A stretch of 64,000 nt of DNA from Tumebacillus lacus (GTDB lineage Bacteria; Bacillota; Bacilli; Tumebacillales; Tumebacillaceae), in the NCBI RefSeq assembly GCF_026410385.1, contig NZ_JAPMLT010000001.1:434001-498000 (forward strand), in the 5' to 3' direction. Shown piece after piece: positions 8,345 through 18,013 of this stretch. The first letter of the stretch is position 1, and the number at the start of each line of letters is the position of its first letter. The translations under genes were made by a program, and so were the position numbers. Below the pieces are notes generated by a model. That model did not search any database and was not told the DNA's origin. It was given only the letters and a program-made list of their open reading frames with translations.

Positions 8345-11300
8345 TCAGATCTCCTCCAGAGGTTGGTGCGGGTCACGGGCCGCCTGTTCCAAGAAGCGGG
8401 TCAGCCGGTGCAGGATCGCTCTAGCTGTCGAGCGGTCAAACAAGTCGGTGTTGTAGACGAGCGAGAGACCGAGGCCCGCCGCTTCTTCCCACGTCGTGAA
8501 CGACAGGTCGCTTTTGGCCAGTGTGGTGTCCAGATGGCACGAAGACAGGGCGATACCGGGCAGTTGCAGGTCGGCGAGCGGCACGTTTTGGTGCGCATAC
8601 AGAACGTTGTAGAACGGTGTGCGGCGCTGCAGAGCCTCGCCGACGAGCACGAGCGGCGCTTCAGCCGCGTCATACGCGCCGAGGGTGTAATCACGGACGC
8701 GGGCCAACAAATCGGCAAATGTCGGGATGCCGTCGAAGTCGGTGTGCAGGACGATGGTGTTCATGAACAGACCGATCAAGCTCTCCCATTCGGTGCGGGC
8801 ACGTCCGGCCACCGGCGTGCCGATGGAGATCCGCGATGCGCCGCTGATCCGGTGCAGCACGGTCTGCAGGGCGGCTGCCACCGTCATGTACAGCGTCGCC
8901 CCCTGGCGGCGGCTCATCTCTTGCAGGAGGGTGAGCACGGCCGGCGGCAAGGTGACGGCGACGCTGGCACCATTGAAGGTCGGTGCGTCCGGGCGCAGAC
9001 GGTCGAGCGGCAGCGGCAACAGGGATTCCGGCGCATCGGCGAGCCGCTGTTTCCAGAAGTCGAGCTGGCGTTCGAGGCGGTCGCCCTGCAGGTACTCGCG
9101 CTCCCACACGGCATAGTCGGCGTAGCGGACGGCCAGTGGCAGAAACGGTGACGGTCTACCTTCAACGTAGGCGCTGTAGAGGGCGACGAACTCTTGGAAG
9201 AGCACGCCGAGCGACCAGCCGTCGGCGGCGATGTGGTGCACCACGCAGAGCAGAATGTGCTCACCGTCGTCAAGGCGGACAAGGTGGAAGCGGATCAGCG
9301 GGCCTTTCGCCAGATCGAACGGCACCTCCGAGAGCGGAACGAGCAGGCGGTGCGCCTCCGCCTCCCTTTGTTCGAGCGGCAGATGGCGGAGATCGATCTG
9401 CTCGATGCGAATCGGCTCGAACGGCGCGATGCTCTGGATCGGCCCCTCCTCCCCTTGCGTAAAGCGGGCGCGCAGGACATCGTGGCGGCGGACGATCTCA
9501 TTGAAAGCCGCTTCCAAAACGGATGCGTCCAGCTCGCCTGTCAATCGTGCCGCCATCGGCATGTTGAACAGTCCAATGCCACCGATGCGCTGCAAGACCG
9601 GCCACATGCGCTCTTGGGCGAAGGAGAACGGCTGCGGGCCGTCCGGGCTCACCGAAGGAATCGGAACGGCGCGTGCCTCTTCGTCGCGCCGCATCGCAGT
9701 GATCGTCTCGGCGATACCCGCTGCTGTCGGACGTTGGAACAGCCGTCGCAGCGGCACATCGACGCCGTGGGCGGCGCGCAGGCGCGAGACGATGCGGGTG
9801 GCCATCAGCGAGTGTCCGCCGAGCTCGAAGAAGTTGTCGTGGATGCCAAATCCGCCAAAGCCGAGCAGATCGGTCATCGCGGCGAGCACTTCCGCTTCGA
9901 GCGGGGTGCGCGGGGCTGCATGTTCCGTGCGGAGTGCGGCTTGCGGAGTGCGAGATGCTGCGGTGGCTTGGTGCCAGCGGGACGTGTCTGCCCCGCTGCG
10001 CTGCACGAGGTCGGCCAGAGGCAGATCCGGCTCTGCGACGACCGTTTGCAGGATCGTGCGGAACTGGCGGGCCCATTTCTCGATGGTCGAGTCGTCGAAC
10101 AGGTCGGTGTTGTAGATCAATTTTCCGTACAGCCCTTGTGCCGTCTCTTTCATCGAGAGCGTCAGATCAAATCCGGCCGCGCCGCTGTCCGTTTCGATGT
10201 AGCTCATCGTCAAGGCCGGGAGCTCCAGCACGTCGAGCGGGGCGTTTTGCAGAACGAACAACGCTTGGAACAGCGGGGTGCGACTCAGGTCGCGCTCCGG
10301 CTGCAGCTCTTCGATCAAGCGGTCGAGCGGAACGTCCTGATGCTGGTAGGCATCGAGGGCGGTCGCTTTGGCGCTTCGCATCAGGTCGCGGAAGGTCGGG
10401 TCACCGCCCAGATCACTGCGCAGAACCAGCGTGTTGACAAACAGGCCGATGATCTCTTTCAGATCACTGCGGGTGCGTCCGGCGATCGGCGTCCCGACGT
10501 TTACGTCCTGCTGCCCGGTCAGGGTGTGCAGCCACGCATTGAAAGCGGCCAGCAAGGTCATAAACAGAGTCGCGTCCTCCTCCCGGCTGAGTGCCTGCAG
10601 GCGTTCGCGCAGGTCGACGGGCAGTTCGAAGACGTGCAGGCGGCCGTTGTAGGTCTGGACGGCCGGGCGCGGTCGGTCGGTCGGCAGGTGCAGGACCGGG
10701 AGTTCGCCTGCCAGTTGAGCGCGCCAGTAGTCGAGCTGGCCGGTCAGGTGATCGCCGGACAGCCAATTGGCGTGCCAGTCGGCAAAGTCGGCGTATTGCA
10801 GGAACAGTTCCGGCAACGGCGAGGGCTTGCCTTGCGAAAAGGCATGATAGAGCGTCGCCAATTCATGGAAGAGATTGCCCATCGACCAGCCGTCGGTGAT
10901 GATGTGGTGCAAATTGAGCATCAGCCAGTGCTCGTCATCGAGCAGGCGATACAGCGTCGGGCGGAACAACGGGCCGCTCGCGAGGTCAAATCCGGTTTTT
11001 GCTTCGAGATCGGCGTGGCGATAGGCGGTCTCTTCCCGCTCGTGACGCGGGCGGTCGGTCAGGTCGACGCAACGCAGTTCCTGCGCGGACGGCGGTGCGA
11101 TGCGCTGGAGCAAGACACCTTCGACCATCTCAAAGGTCGTGCGCAGCGACTCGTGACGGCGGACGATCTCCGTCAGACTGTCCTGCAAGGCGCGGAAGTC
11201 AAGCTGCCCCCGCAGACGAATCAAGTTCGGCACGTTGTAGGAGGCGTTGCCCGGTTCGAACTGGTCAAAGAACCAGAGTCGTTCCTGGGCAAAGGAAGCC

Positions 11301-14300
11301 GGGAATGCGGGCGAGGCTTCGGTGCGGGCGAGCGGCTGGATCGGCTGTTCACCGCCGTGTTGCGCATGCCCTTCCCCTGCTGCGATCATCTCGGCAAGCC
11401 CGGCGACGGTCGGGTCTTCAAACAGGCGGCCAAGCGGAATGGAGACGCCGTACGCGTTGCTGACCTGCGCGACCAGTTGGGTCGCTTTCAGGGAGTGTCC
11501 GCCGAGGTCGAAGAAGTTGTCGTGGACGCCGATCTCCTCGACGTCGAGCAGGTCCCGCCAGATCTGGACGAGTTCCTCCTCTCGGTGATCGCGTGGGGCG
11601 ACGTACTCCCGTTCGAAAGCGATACGCTGAATCGTCGGAGCGGGCAGCGCTTTGCGGTCGGTCTTGCCGCTCGATGTCAGCGGTAGTGAATCGAGGGCGA
11701 CAAAGAACGACGGGATCATGTACGCTGGCAGACGGTCGGTCAGATACTGACGCAATTCAGATGCTGTCGGTACCACCTGCCCTGTGACCGGGACGAGATA
11801 GGCGACGAGACGTTTGTCCCCCGGCTCGTCTTCCCGGGCGATGACGACCGCCTCGCGGATCGCGCTGTGCTGGGCGAGTGCGCCTTCGATCTCGCCGAGT
11901 TCGATGCGGAAGCCACGAATCTTAACTTGGTGGTCGATTCGTGAAATGTACTCAATCGCCCCGTCCGGCAGATAGCGCACGAGATCGCCTGTTTTGTAAA
12001 GGCGCTCTCCATCCCCTTTTGGGAACGGGTGCGGGATAAACGCTTTTTCGGTCAACTCCGGCCGTTTGTTGTACCCGCGCGTCACACACGCCCCGCCAAG
12101 ATAGAGCTCTCCGGGAACGCCGATCGGCACCGGGCGCAAATGGCGGTCGAAGACGTAGGTCTCGACGTTGGCGATCGGGTAGCCGATGGGCACAGCGCGG
12201 CGTGTGCTGTCCGGGTCGCAGTCCCAGTAGGTGACTTCGATGGATGTCTCGGTCGGGCCGTACAGATTGTGTAATTCGGCTCCGAGCCGGTTGAAGAATC
12301 GCTCTTGCAACTCGTACGGCAGCGCTTCTCCCGAGCAGATCACATGGCGCAGCGAGGTGCAGGCGCGGACGTTTTTCTCGTCGAGGAAGACCTGCAGCAT
12401 AGACGGGACGAAGTGAGTAATGGTGATCGCTTGCGACTGGATCAGTTCGACGAGGTAGGACGGGTCTTGGTGGCCGTCCGGTTTGGCGACGACCAGTGTC
12501 GAACCGGCCAGCAGCGGCCAGAAAAACTCCCAGACGGAAACGTCGAATGTGTACGGCGTTTTTTGCAGGACGCGGTCGGTGCCGTCCAGCGGGTAGGTTG
12601 CTTGCCCCCAGAGCAGACGATTGACAACGCCGTAATGCGGGACGAGCACGCCCTTGGGCTGGCCGGTGGAGCCGGACGTGTAGATGACGTACGCTAAATC
12701 ATCCGGCGTGACGCCGCTGACCGGATTGGTCTCGCTCTCCTCGACAAACGTTTCGGAGTCGAGGTCGATCAAGGCCGGTCCCTGCTGCGGCAGGGTGTGC
12801 AGGAAGCGAGTTTGAGTTAACAGAATGTTGATTCCGGTCTCCTCGGTGATGAAGGTCAAGCGGTCGACCGGGTGGTGCGGGTCGAGCGGCAGATACGCGC
12901 CGCCCGCTTTCAGCACGCCGAGCAGCGCGACGACCATCTCCACCGAGCGTTCGAGCGCGAGGCCGACCAGTTGGTCCCGGCCGATCCCATGATTTCGCAA
13001 ATAGTGGGCCAGGCGATTGGCACGGGCGTTGAGATCGCGGTAGGTCAGGGTCTCCCCTTCGAAAACCAAAGCGGTCGAGTCCGGGGTGCGGGCCACTTGG
13101 CGTTCGAACAGTTCGTGGATGCAGACGTCCTCCACACCGGTTTGCGGGCCGTGGCTGAAGTCTTGCACGATCTGGCGTTCCTCCGCCTCCGGGAGCAGGG
13201 GGAGGGTCGAGACGGTCAGGTCCGGATGGACCGCGATGCCTTCCAGCAAAGTCAGGAACTGTGCGATCATCCGGTCGATGGTCTCGTGGTCGTAGAGGTC
13301 GGTGTTGTATTCGAGCATGCCGACCTGCGAGCCGTTTTCTTCGAGGATGTAGATCGAGAGGTCAAATTTGGCGGTGGCGCTCTCCATCTCCATCAGGCTG
13401 AGTGTGAGACCGGGCAGCTTCATCGCGGGCATCGGCGCATTTTGCAGGACGAAAAAGACTTGGAACAGCGGCGTGTTGCCGAGGTTGCGATCCGGCTGGA
13501 TGGCCTCGACCAATTTGACGAACGGCAGGTCTTGATGCGCATACACGCCGTTCGCCACATCGCGGACGCGGTTCAGCAGCTCACGAAACGTCGGTTCACC
13601 GCTAAGGTCGGTGCGAAAGACAACGGTGTTGGCCAAAAATCCGATCAGCCCTTCCAACTCGCGACGGTTGCGGTTGGCGATGGGCGCGCCGACAAGGATG
13701 TCTTCCTGCCCGGTGTAGCGGGACAGGAGGACGTTGAATGCGGCGAGCAGGGTCATGTAGAGCGACGCTTGCTGCTCGGCGCCAAGTTCGGTCAGCCTGT
13801 CGAGCAGCCGCTGCGGGATCACGAATTTTTTCAGATGCCCTTTGCCGCTTTTCACTTTCGGGCGCGGGCGGTCGGTCGGAAGCTCCAGCACGGGCAGGTC
13901 GCCGTGGAGCAACTTTTTCCAAAAATCGAGATGGCCCGCCAAGACCTCACCTTGCAAGGTCTCGTGCTGCCAGTTTGCAAAGTCGGCGTACTGGATCTCC
14001 AGTTCCGGCAACGGCGAGGGCCTGCCTTGCAAAAAGGCTTCGTAGAGCACGCCGACCTCTTGCAGAAAGACGCCCATCGACCAGCCGTCCGAGACGATAT
14101 GCTGAATGGTCAGCAGCAGGACGTGTTCGTCCTCCGCAAGTTGGAGCAGCGTCGTGCGGATCAGTGGATCGCGGACGAGGTCGAACGCCTGTTGCGCTTC
14201 CTTGCGGAACAGGCGCGAGACCTCCTCCCCCCTCTCCTCCGGCGGCAGATGGCGCAGATCGACGGTGACGAGCGGTATGGCGAGCTGCGGCTCGATCACT

Positions 14301-14608
14301 TGCCGGGGCTGACCGCCCACGCTGTGGAAGCGGGTGCGCAGCGCTTCGTGACGGCGCACCACTTCGTTGAAACAGCGTTCGAGGATGTCCACCCGCAGGT
14401 CCCCCTGCAGGCGGACGTTGGTGGAGATGTTGTACGACGGGTCGCCCGGCAGCAGTTGAGCGAGGAACCAGAGCCGTTGCTGCGCGTAGGACAGCGGCAG
14501 ATCATCGCGCTGTTCCAGACGGCGAATCGACCGTTCCGGCTCCAGTTCCAGACCCTCCTCGGCGAGCAGAAGGGCAAGCAGTTCGGCTTGATCTTTGGAC
14601 AGGGTCAT
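8345..14608 (-). CDS. Nonribosomal peptide synthetase, C-A-T-C-T-C
   Basis: 2087 residues. Order: C1 (about 37-480, motif Q-H-I-V-S-D-G at 169-175), A (about 490-1000), T1 (Ser1039), C2 (about 1105-1530, H-H-I-I-T-D-G), T2 (Ser1600), C3 (about 1660-2087, H-H-I-A-A-D-G). Reading the A-domain pocket against GrsA gives D-V-W-H-I-S-L-I-E-(K), nearly identical to the classical serine code. The second module has no A domain: only about 60 residues separate C2 from T2. The protein ends in C3 with no thioesterase, reductase or epimerase. Its ATG overlaps the previous NRPS stop (ATGA) with GGGAGG upstream. It should take the chain from the C-A-T protein, add Ser, then use the A-less module and C3 for an unknown final step or release. 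Confidence 0.93.
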   Translation of the reverse strand: MTLSKDQAELLALLLAEEGLELEPERSIRRLEQRDDLPLSYAQQRLWFLAQLLPGDPSYNISTNVRLQGDLRVDILERCFNEVVRRHEALRTRFHSVGGQPRQVIEPQLAIPLVTVDLRHLPPEERGEEVSRLFRKEAQQAFDLVRDPLIRTTLLQLAEDEHVLLLTIQHIVSDGWSMGVFLQEVGVLYEAFLQGRPSPLPELEIQYADFANWQHETLQGEVLAGHLDFWKKLLHGDLPVLELPTDRPRPKVKSGKGHLKKFVIPQRLLDRLTELGAEQQASLYMTLLAAFNVLLSRYTGQEDILVGAPIANRNRRELEGLIGFLANTVVFRTDLSGEPTFRELLNRVRDVANGVYAHQDLPFVKLVEAIQPDRNLGNTPLFQVFFVLQNAPMPAMKLPGLTLSLMEMESATAKFDLSIYILEENGSQVGMLEYNTDLYDHETIDRMIAQFLTLLEGIAVHPDLTVSTLPLLPEAEERQIVQDFSHGPQTGVEDVCIHELFERQVARTPDSTALVFEGETLTYRDLNARANRLAHYLRNHGIGRDQLVGLALERSVEMVVALLGVLKAGGAYLPLDPHHPVDRLTFITEETGINILLTQTRFLHTLPQQGPALIDLDSETFVEESETNPVSGVTPDDLAYVIYTSGSTGQPKGVLVPHYGVVNRLLWGQATYPLDGTDRVLQKTPYTFDVSVWEFFWPLLAGSTLVVAKPDGHQDPSYLVELIQSQAITITHFVPSMLQVFLDEKNVRACTSLRHVICSGEALPYELQERFFNRLGAELHNLYGPTETSIEVTYWDCDPDSTRRAVPIGYPIANVETYVFDRHLRPVPIGVPGELYLGGACVTRGYNKRPELTEKAFIPHPFPKGDGERLYKTGDLVRYLPDGAIEYISRIDHQVKIRGFRIELGEIEGALAQHSAIREAVVIAREDEPGDKRLVAYLVPVTGQVVPTASELRQYLTDRLPAYMIPSFFVALDSLPLTSSGKTDRKALPAPTIQRIAFEREYVAPRDHREEELVQIWRDLLDVEEIGVHDNFFDLGGHSLKATQLVAQVSNAYGVSIPLGRLFEDPTVAGLAEMIAAGEGHAQHGGEQPIQPLARTEASPAFPASFAQERLWFFDQFEPGNASYNVPNLIRLRGQLDFRALQDSLTEIVRRHESLRTTFEMVEGVLLQRIAPPSAQELRCVDLTDRPRHEREETAYRHADLEAKTGFDLASGPLFRPTLYRLLDDEHWLMLNLHHIITDGWSMGNLFHELATLYHAFSQGKPSPLPELFLQYADFADWHANWLSGDHLTGQLDYWRAQLAGELPVLHLPTDRPRPAVQTYNGRLHVFELPVDLRERLQALSREEDATLFMTLLAAFNAWLHTLTGQQDVNVGTPIAGRTRSDLKEIIGLFVNTLVLRSDLGGDPTFRDLMRSAKATALDAYQHQDVPLDRLIEELQPERDLSRTPLFQALFVLQNAPLDVLELPALTMSYIETDSGAAGFDLTLSMKETAQGLYGKLIYNTDLFDDSTIEKWARQFRTILQTVVAEPDLPLADLVQRSGADTSRWHQATAASRTPQAALRTEHAAPRTPLEAEVLAAMTDLLGFGGFGIHDNFFELGGHSLMATRIVSRLRAAHGVDVPLRRLFQRPTAAGIAETITAMRRDEEARAVPIPSVSPDGPQPFSFAQERMWPVLQRIGGIGLFNMPMAARLTGELDASVLEAAFNEIVRRHDVLRARFTQGEEGPIQSIAPFEPIRIEQIDLRHLPLEQREAEAHRLLVPLSEVPFDLAKGPLIRFHLVRLDDGEHILLCVVHHIAADGWSLGVLFQEFVALYSAYVEGRPSPFLPLAVRYADYAVWEREYLQGDRLERQLDFWKQRLADAPESLLPLPLDRLRPDAPTFNGASVAVTLPPAVLTLLQEMSRRQGATLYMTVAAALQTVLHRISGASRISIGTPVAGRARTEWESLIGLFMNTIVLHTDFDGIPTFADLLARVRDYTLGAYDAAEAPLVLVGEALQRRTPFYNVLYAHQNVPLADLQLPGIALSSCHLDTTLAKSDLSFTTWEEAAGLGLSLVYNTDLFDRSTARAILHRLTRFLEQAARDPHQPLEEI

Positions 14609-17600
14609 GCTTGTCCTCCCTTCTTGGCAGCGAGCAGGGCGGCCACTTGTTCGGGGCTCATCGCATCGAGTTTTTTGCGGACGCGGGCGATCTTTTCGAT
14701 CTGGCCCGGCACTTTCTCGTGGCGGACGAGAGCGTCGGCCACACCGGCGATGGTGCCGGCGGCGAGCAGTTGATCCATCGGCACGTCGACTTGGAACGTC
14801 TCGCGGACGCGGGAGACCATCTGGGTGGCGAGCAGCGAATGGCCGCCGAGGTCGAAGAAGTGATCGTCGATGCCGACGCGCTCGATCTCCAGCAGCTCGC
14901 TCCAGATCTTGGCCAACACCTCGTCGATCTCATGGCGAGGCGCGACATAGCTTTCCTCGCTGTTGATGAGCAGGTTGTCCATGTCGAGCAGGGCTTTGCG
15001 GTCGACTTTCCCGTTGCGATTGAGCGGGAAGCGATCAAAGAACACAAAGGCGGACGGCACCATAAACTCCGGCAGGCGGTCCTTCAGGAACAGGCGCATC
15101 TCCCCCGCCGTCAGCGCCGAATCGTGTGCGACGATGCAGGCGATCAGGCGGTGGCTGCCGCTGGCATCCGGCTTGACGATGGCGGCGATCTCACGCACCT
15201 GCGGGTGTTCGGCGATGCGGGCTTCGACTTCGCTCAGTTCGATGCGGTAGCCGCGCACTTTGACTTGGTGGTCGATGCGGCCGAGGTACTCGACCTCGCC
15301 GGACGGCAACCAGCGGACGAGGTCGCCGGTTTTGTAAAGGCGAGCTCCCGGCTGGCTGGAGAACGGGTCGGCGCGGAAGGCGGCCGCATTCAGGTCGGGG
15401 CGGTTCAGGTAGCCTCGGGAAACGCCCGCCCCGCCGATGTGCAGCTCGCCCGGCACGCCGACCGGGACGAGTTGGCCGTGCGCGTCGAGAATGTACCCGT
15501 GAATGTTCGGCAACGGACGGCCAATCGGCGGGATGCGCGTGGTGTCGGTCACCGATGCGAGATGCGACAGAATCGTCGTCTCCGTCGGCCCGTAGGCGTT
15601 GTAGAAGGAGCAGTGCGGTGCCCAACGGGCGACCGCTTCCAACGTGCACGCTTCGCCGATGGCCAACACCGTGCGCAGATCCGGGAGGTCGGCGGCCGGC
15701 AGCAGATGCAGCACCGACGGGGTCAGCGCGACCGTTGTGACGCGTTGGGTGCGCAGAAACTCCGCCAAGGTCCGACCTGGAACCAGCGACTCGCGGCGCG
15801 CCATGACAAGGGTGCCGCCGACGACTAGGGACGAGTAGATCTCCAGCGCCGAAGCGTCAAAGGAGATCGAGGCAAATTGCAAAGTGCGATCCTCCGCCCC
15901 GGCCCCGATCTGCTCGGGCAGGACGGATGCGAAGTTGGCGAGGTTGCGGTGTTCGATCATCGCCCCTTTCGGCTGCCCGGTCGAGCCGGACGTGTAGATG
16001 ATATAGGCGAGATGTTCCGGCTCTGCGGTGCGGGTCAGATTTTCCGCGCTCTGGACGGCCAGGAGTTCATCTGCGGCGTCGAGAGAGATCGTCCGCACCT
16101 GCGGAGCGAGCGTTTCCACGCGGCTTTGCGAAGCGGTCTGGGTGAGCACGAGCTGAACGCCTGCATCTTGCAACATGAAGGCGATCCGCTCATCCGGGTA
16201 GATCGTGTCGAGCGGCAGGTACGCGCCTCCCGCCTTCAACACGGCCAGCAAGCCGATGACAAACTCCGGGGAACGCTCGACGCACAGACCGACAATGCTG
16301 TCCGGGCGGACGCCTTGCCTTTGCAGATGGCGTGCGAGGCGGTTGGCCTTTTCGTTCAGCTCGCGGTAGGTGACGATCTGCCCTTCAAAGTCGAGGGCCG
16401 GAGCGTCCGGTCGCAGCGCGGCGTGGGCTTCAATCCGCTCATAGGCCAACAGGTCAGCATCTGTCTCCATTCGCGTGTCGTTCCACTCGCCAAGAATGCG
16501 CGCTTTCTCCGCTGCGGTCAGCATCGGCAGGTCGCCGAGCGGCGTGTCCGGGGCGGCGAGGAACTCTTCGATCAGCAGGACCCAATGCTCCGCCATCAGG
16601 GCGATCGTCTCCGGTCGGAACAGATCCGGGCTGTATTCAAAGAAGCATTCGGTGCCGTACTCGCGGTCGACGATCCCGTCGCGGTCGATCAGACCGAAGA
16701 CGATGTCGTATTTGGCCGTTTCGCCGTCGATCAGCTCATAGGAGATCTTGAGGTCCGGGAACTGCATCGGTACTTCCGGGACATCGACGTAGACGAACAT
16801 CGCTTGGAACAGCGGATTTCGCGAGAGGTCGCGCTTTGGCTTGAGTTCGTCGAGCAGCAGCCCGAACGGCATGCCGGAGTGCTCGAACGCTCCGAGCGTA
16901 TTTTCCCGGACGCGGGCCAGCAGTTCGCGGAACGACAGACGACCTTCGACGAGGGTCCGGAAGATGCCGGAGGTCAGGAAATAGCCGAGCACGCGCTCCA
17001 TCTCCGGCTTGTCACGATTGGCCAGCGGAGTGCCGAGGATGATGTCCTCTTGGCCGGTGTACCGGTAGAGCAGTGCTTTAAAGGAGGCCATCAAGGTCAT
17101 GAACGGGGTCGCCCCCTCCTTGGTGCCGAGCGCTTTCAGACGGTCGCCGAGCTCTTTGGGCAGTTCGAAGAAATGGCGCGCCCCTTTGTAGGACTGCACC
17201 GGCGGGCGCGGAAAATCGGTGGGCAGGTTGAGCACAAAGTCGCTGCCGTCGAGATAATTTTTCCAATAGTTCATCAGCCGTTCGCGAGTCTCCCCTTGCA
17301 GGTACTCGCGCTGCCACTCCGCGTAGTCGGCATACTGGATTGCCGGTTCCGGGAGCCGCGACGGCTGCCCTTGCACACGAGCGATGTAGTGCTGCACCAG
17401 CTCTTGGAAGACGATGGAGAACGTGACGCGGTCGGTGACCAGATGGTGGACGGTCAGCACGATGATGTTCTGAGTCTCGGAGATGCGGATCAATTTGACG
17501 CGCACGACCGGGCCGTTGACGAGATCGATGGGGATCATGACCTCGTCGAGCGTCTCTTGATGCGCGGCAGGTTCCCGTTCCTCCTCCGGGAGATCGCGGA

Positions 17601-17991
17601 CGTCGGCCACGTCAAATTTCAACTGGAGCTCGTCGTGGACGATCTGCACGGGCTGCCCGTCGATCAGGTCGAAGGTGGTGCGCCATGACTCGTGACGGCG
17701 CAGGACTTCGTTGATCGCAAATTCCATCGCGTCGATGTCGAGACGGCCTTCGAGACGGATCGCGCCGTAGACGTTGTAGGTCGGCTTGTCCGGGTTCATC
17801 TGATGGAAAAACCACAGGCGCTCTTGGTCGACAGTCAACGGGCTCGGGTTTTTGTGACCCCGGCGCGGGATCGAACCTTCTTTGGGCAGGATCTTGTCGG
17901 CTTTCATGTTCTTGGCCCGCAAGCTCGCCTCAAACAGGGCGCGTTGCTCGGGGGTCAGCTTGGCGATGCGGTCGGCCAGGTTGTTTTTCAT
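14605..17991 (-). CDS. Nonribosomal peptide synthetase, C-A-T
   Basis: 1128 residues: a short N-terminal linker (L-T-P-E-Q-R-A-L-F-E), C (about 50-480), A (about 515-1025), T (Ser1052), then a tail of about 75 residues that may dock the next protein. The C motif is H-H-L-V-T-D-R, with Arg replacing the usual Gly. A-domain core motifs (Y-T-S-G-S-T-G-Q-P-K-G, N-A-Y-G-P-T-E-T-T) are intact. The pocket reads D-A-L-A-L-I-A-I-L-(K), which I cannot assign, though it looks hydrophobic. It begins 22 nt after the monooxygenase gene with an AGGAGG site and runs 4 nt into the next NRPS. It should accept the ketide-containing chain and add one amino acid. Confidence 0.93.
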   Translation of the reverse strand: MKNNLADRIAKLTPEQRALFEASLRAKNMKADKILPKEGSIPRRGHKNPSPLTVDQERLWFFHQMNPDKPTYNVYGAIRLEGRLDIDAMEFAINEVLRRHESWRTTFDLIDGQPVQIVHDELQLKFDVADVRDLPEEEREPAAHQETLDEVMIPIDLVNGPVVRVKLIRISETQNIIVLTVHHLVTDRVTFSIVFQELVQHYIARVQGQPSRLPEPAIQYADYAEWQREYLQGETRERLMNYWKNYLDGSDFVLNLPTDFPRPPVQSYKGARHFFELPKELGDRLKALGTKEGATPFMTLMASFKALLYRYTGQEDIILGTPLANRDKPEMERVLGYFLTSGIFRTLVEGRLSFRELLARVRENTLGAFEHSGMPFGLLLDELKPKRDLSRNPLFQAMFVYVDVPEVPMQFPDLKISYELIDGETAKYDIVFGLIDRDGIVDREYGTECFFEYSPDLFRPETIALMAEHWVLLIEEFLAAPDTPLGDLPMLTAAEKARILGEWNDTRMETDADLLAYERIEAHAALRPDAPALDFEGQIVTYRELNEKANRLARHLQRQGVRPDSIVGLCVERSPEFVIGLLAVLKAGGAYLPLDTIYPDERIAFMLQDAGVQLVLTQTASQSRVETLAPQVRTISLDAADELLAVQSAENLTRTAEPEHLAYIIYTSGSTGQPKGAMIEHRNLANFASVLPEQIGAGAEDRTLQFASISFDASALEIYSSLVVGGTLVMARRESLVPGRTLAEFLRTQRVTTVALTPSVLHLLPAADLPDLRTVLAIGEACTLEAVARWAPHCSFYNAYGPTETTILSHLASVTDTTRIPPIGRPLPNIHGYILDAHGQLVPVGVPGELHIGGAGVSRGYLNRPDLNAAAFRADPFSSQPGARLYKTGDLVRWLPSGEVEYLGRIDHQVKVRGYRIELSEVEARIAEHPQVREIAAIVKPDASGSHRLIACIVAHDSALTAGEMRLFLKDRLPEFMVPSAFVFFDRFPLNRNGKVDRKALLDMDNLLINSEESYVAPRHEIDEVLAKIWSELLEIERVGIDDHFFDLGGHSLLATQMVSRVRETFQVDVPMDQLLAAGTIAGVADALVRHEKVPGQIEKIARVRKKLDAMSPEQVAALLAAKKGGQA

Positions 17992-18013
17992 GTCGGGTCC
18001 CTCCTCCTCTCGA

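Noticed and set aside
8345-8376. GTG start at 8376 for the penicillin-acylase-like gene
   Set aside because: No ribosome-binding site precedes it, while TTG at 8343 has GGAGGAG at ideal distance right at the NRPS stop.
14080-14105. C1 of the last NRPS as inactive because the first His is Gln
   Set aside because: The second His of H-H-x-x-x-D-G is the important one and is kept, together with Asp and Gly.
9194-14773. Long plus-strand open frames (up to 830 codons) across the NRPS genes
   Set aside because: They are shadows of GC-rich NRPS coding sequence; intact A, C and T motifs are all on the minus strand.
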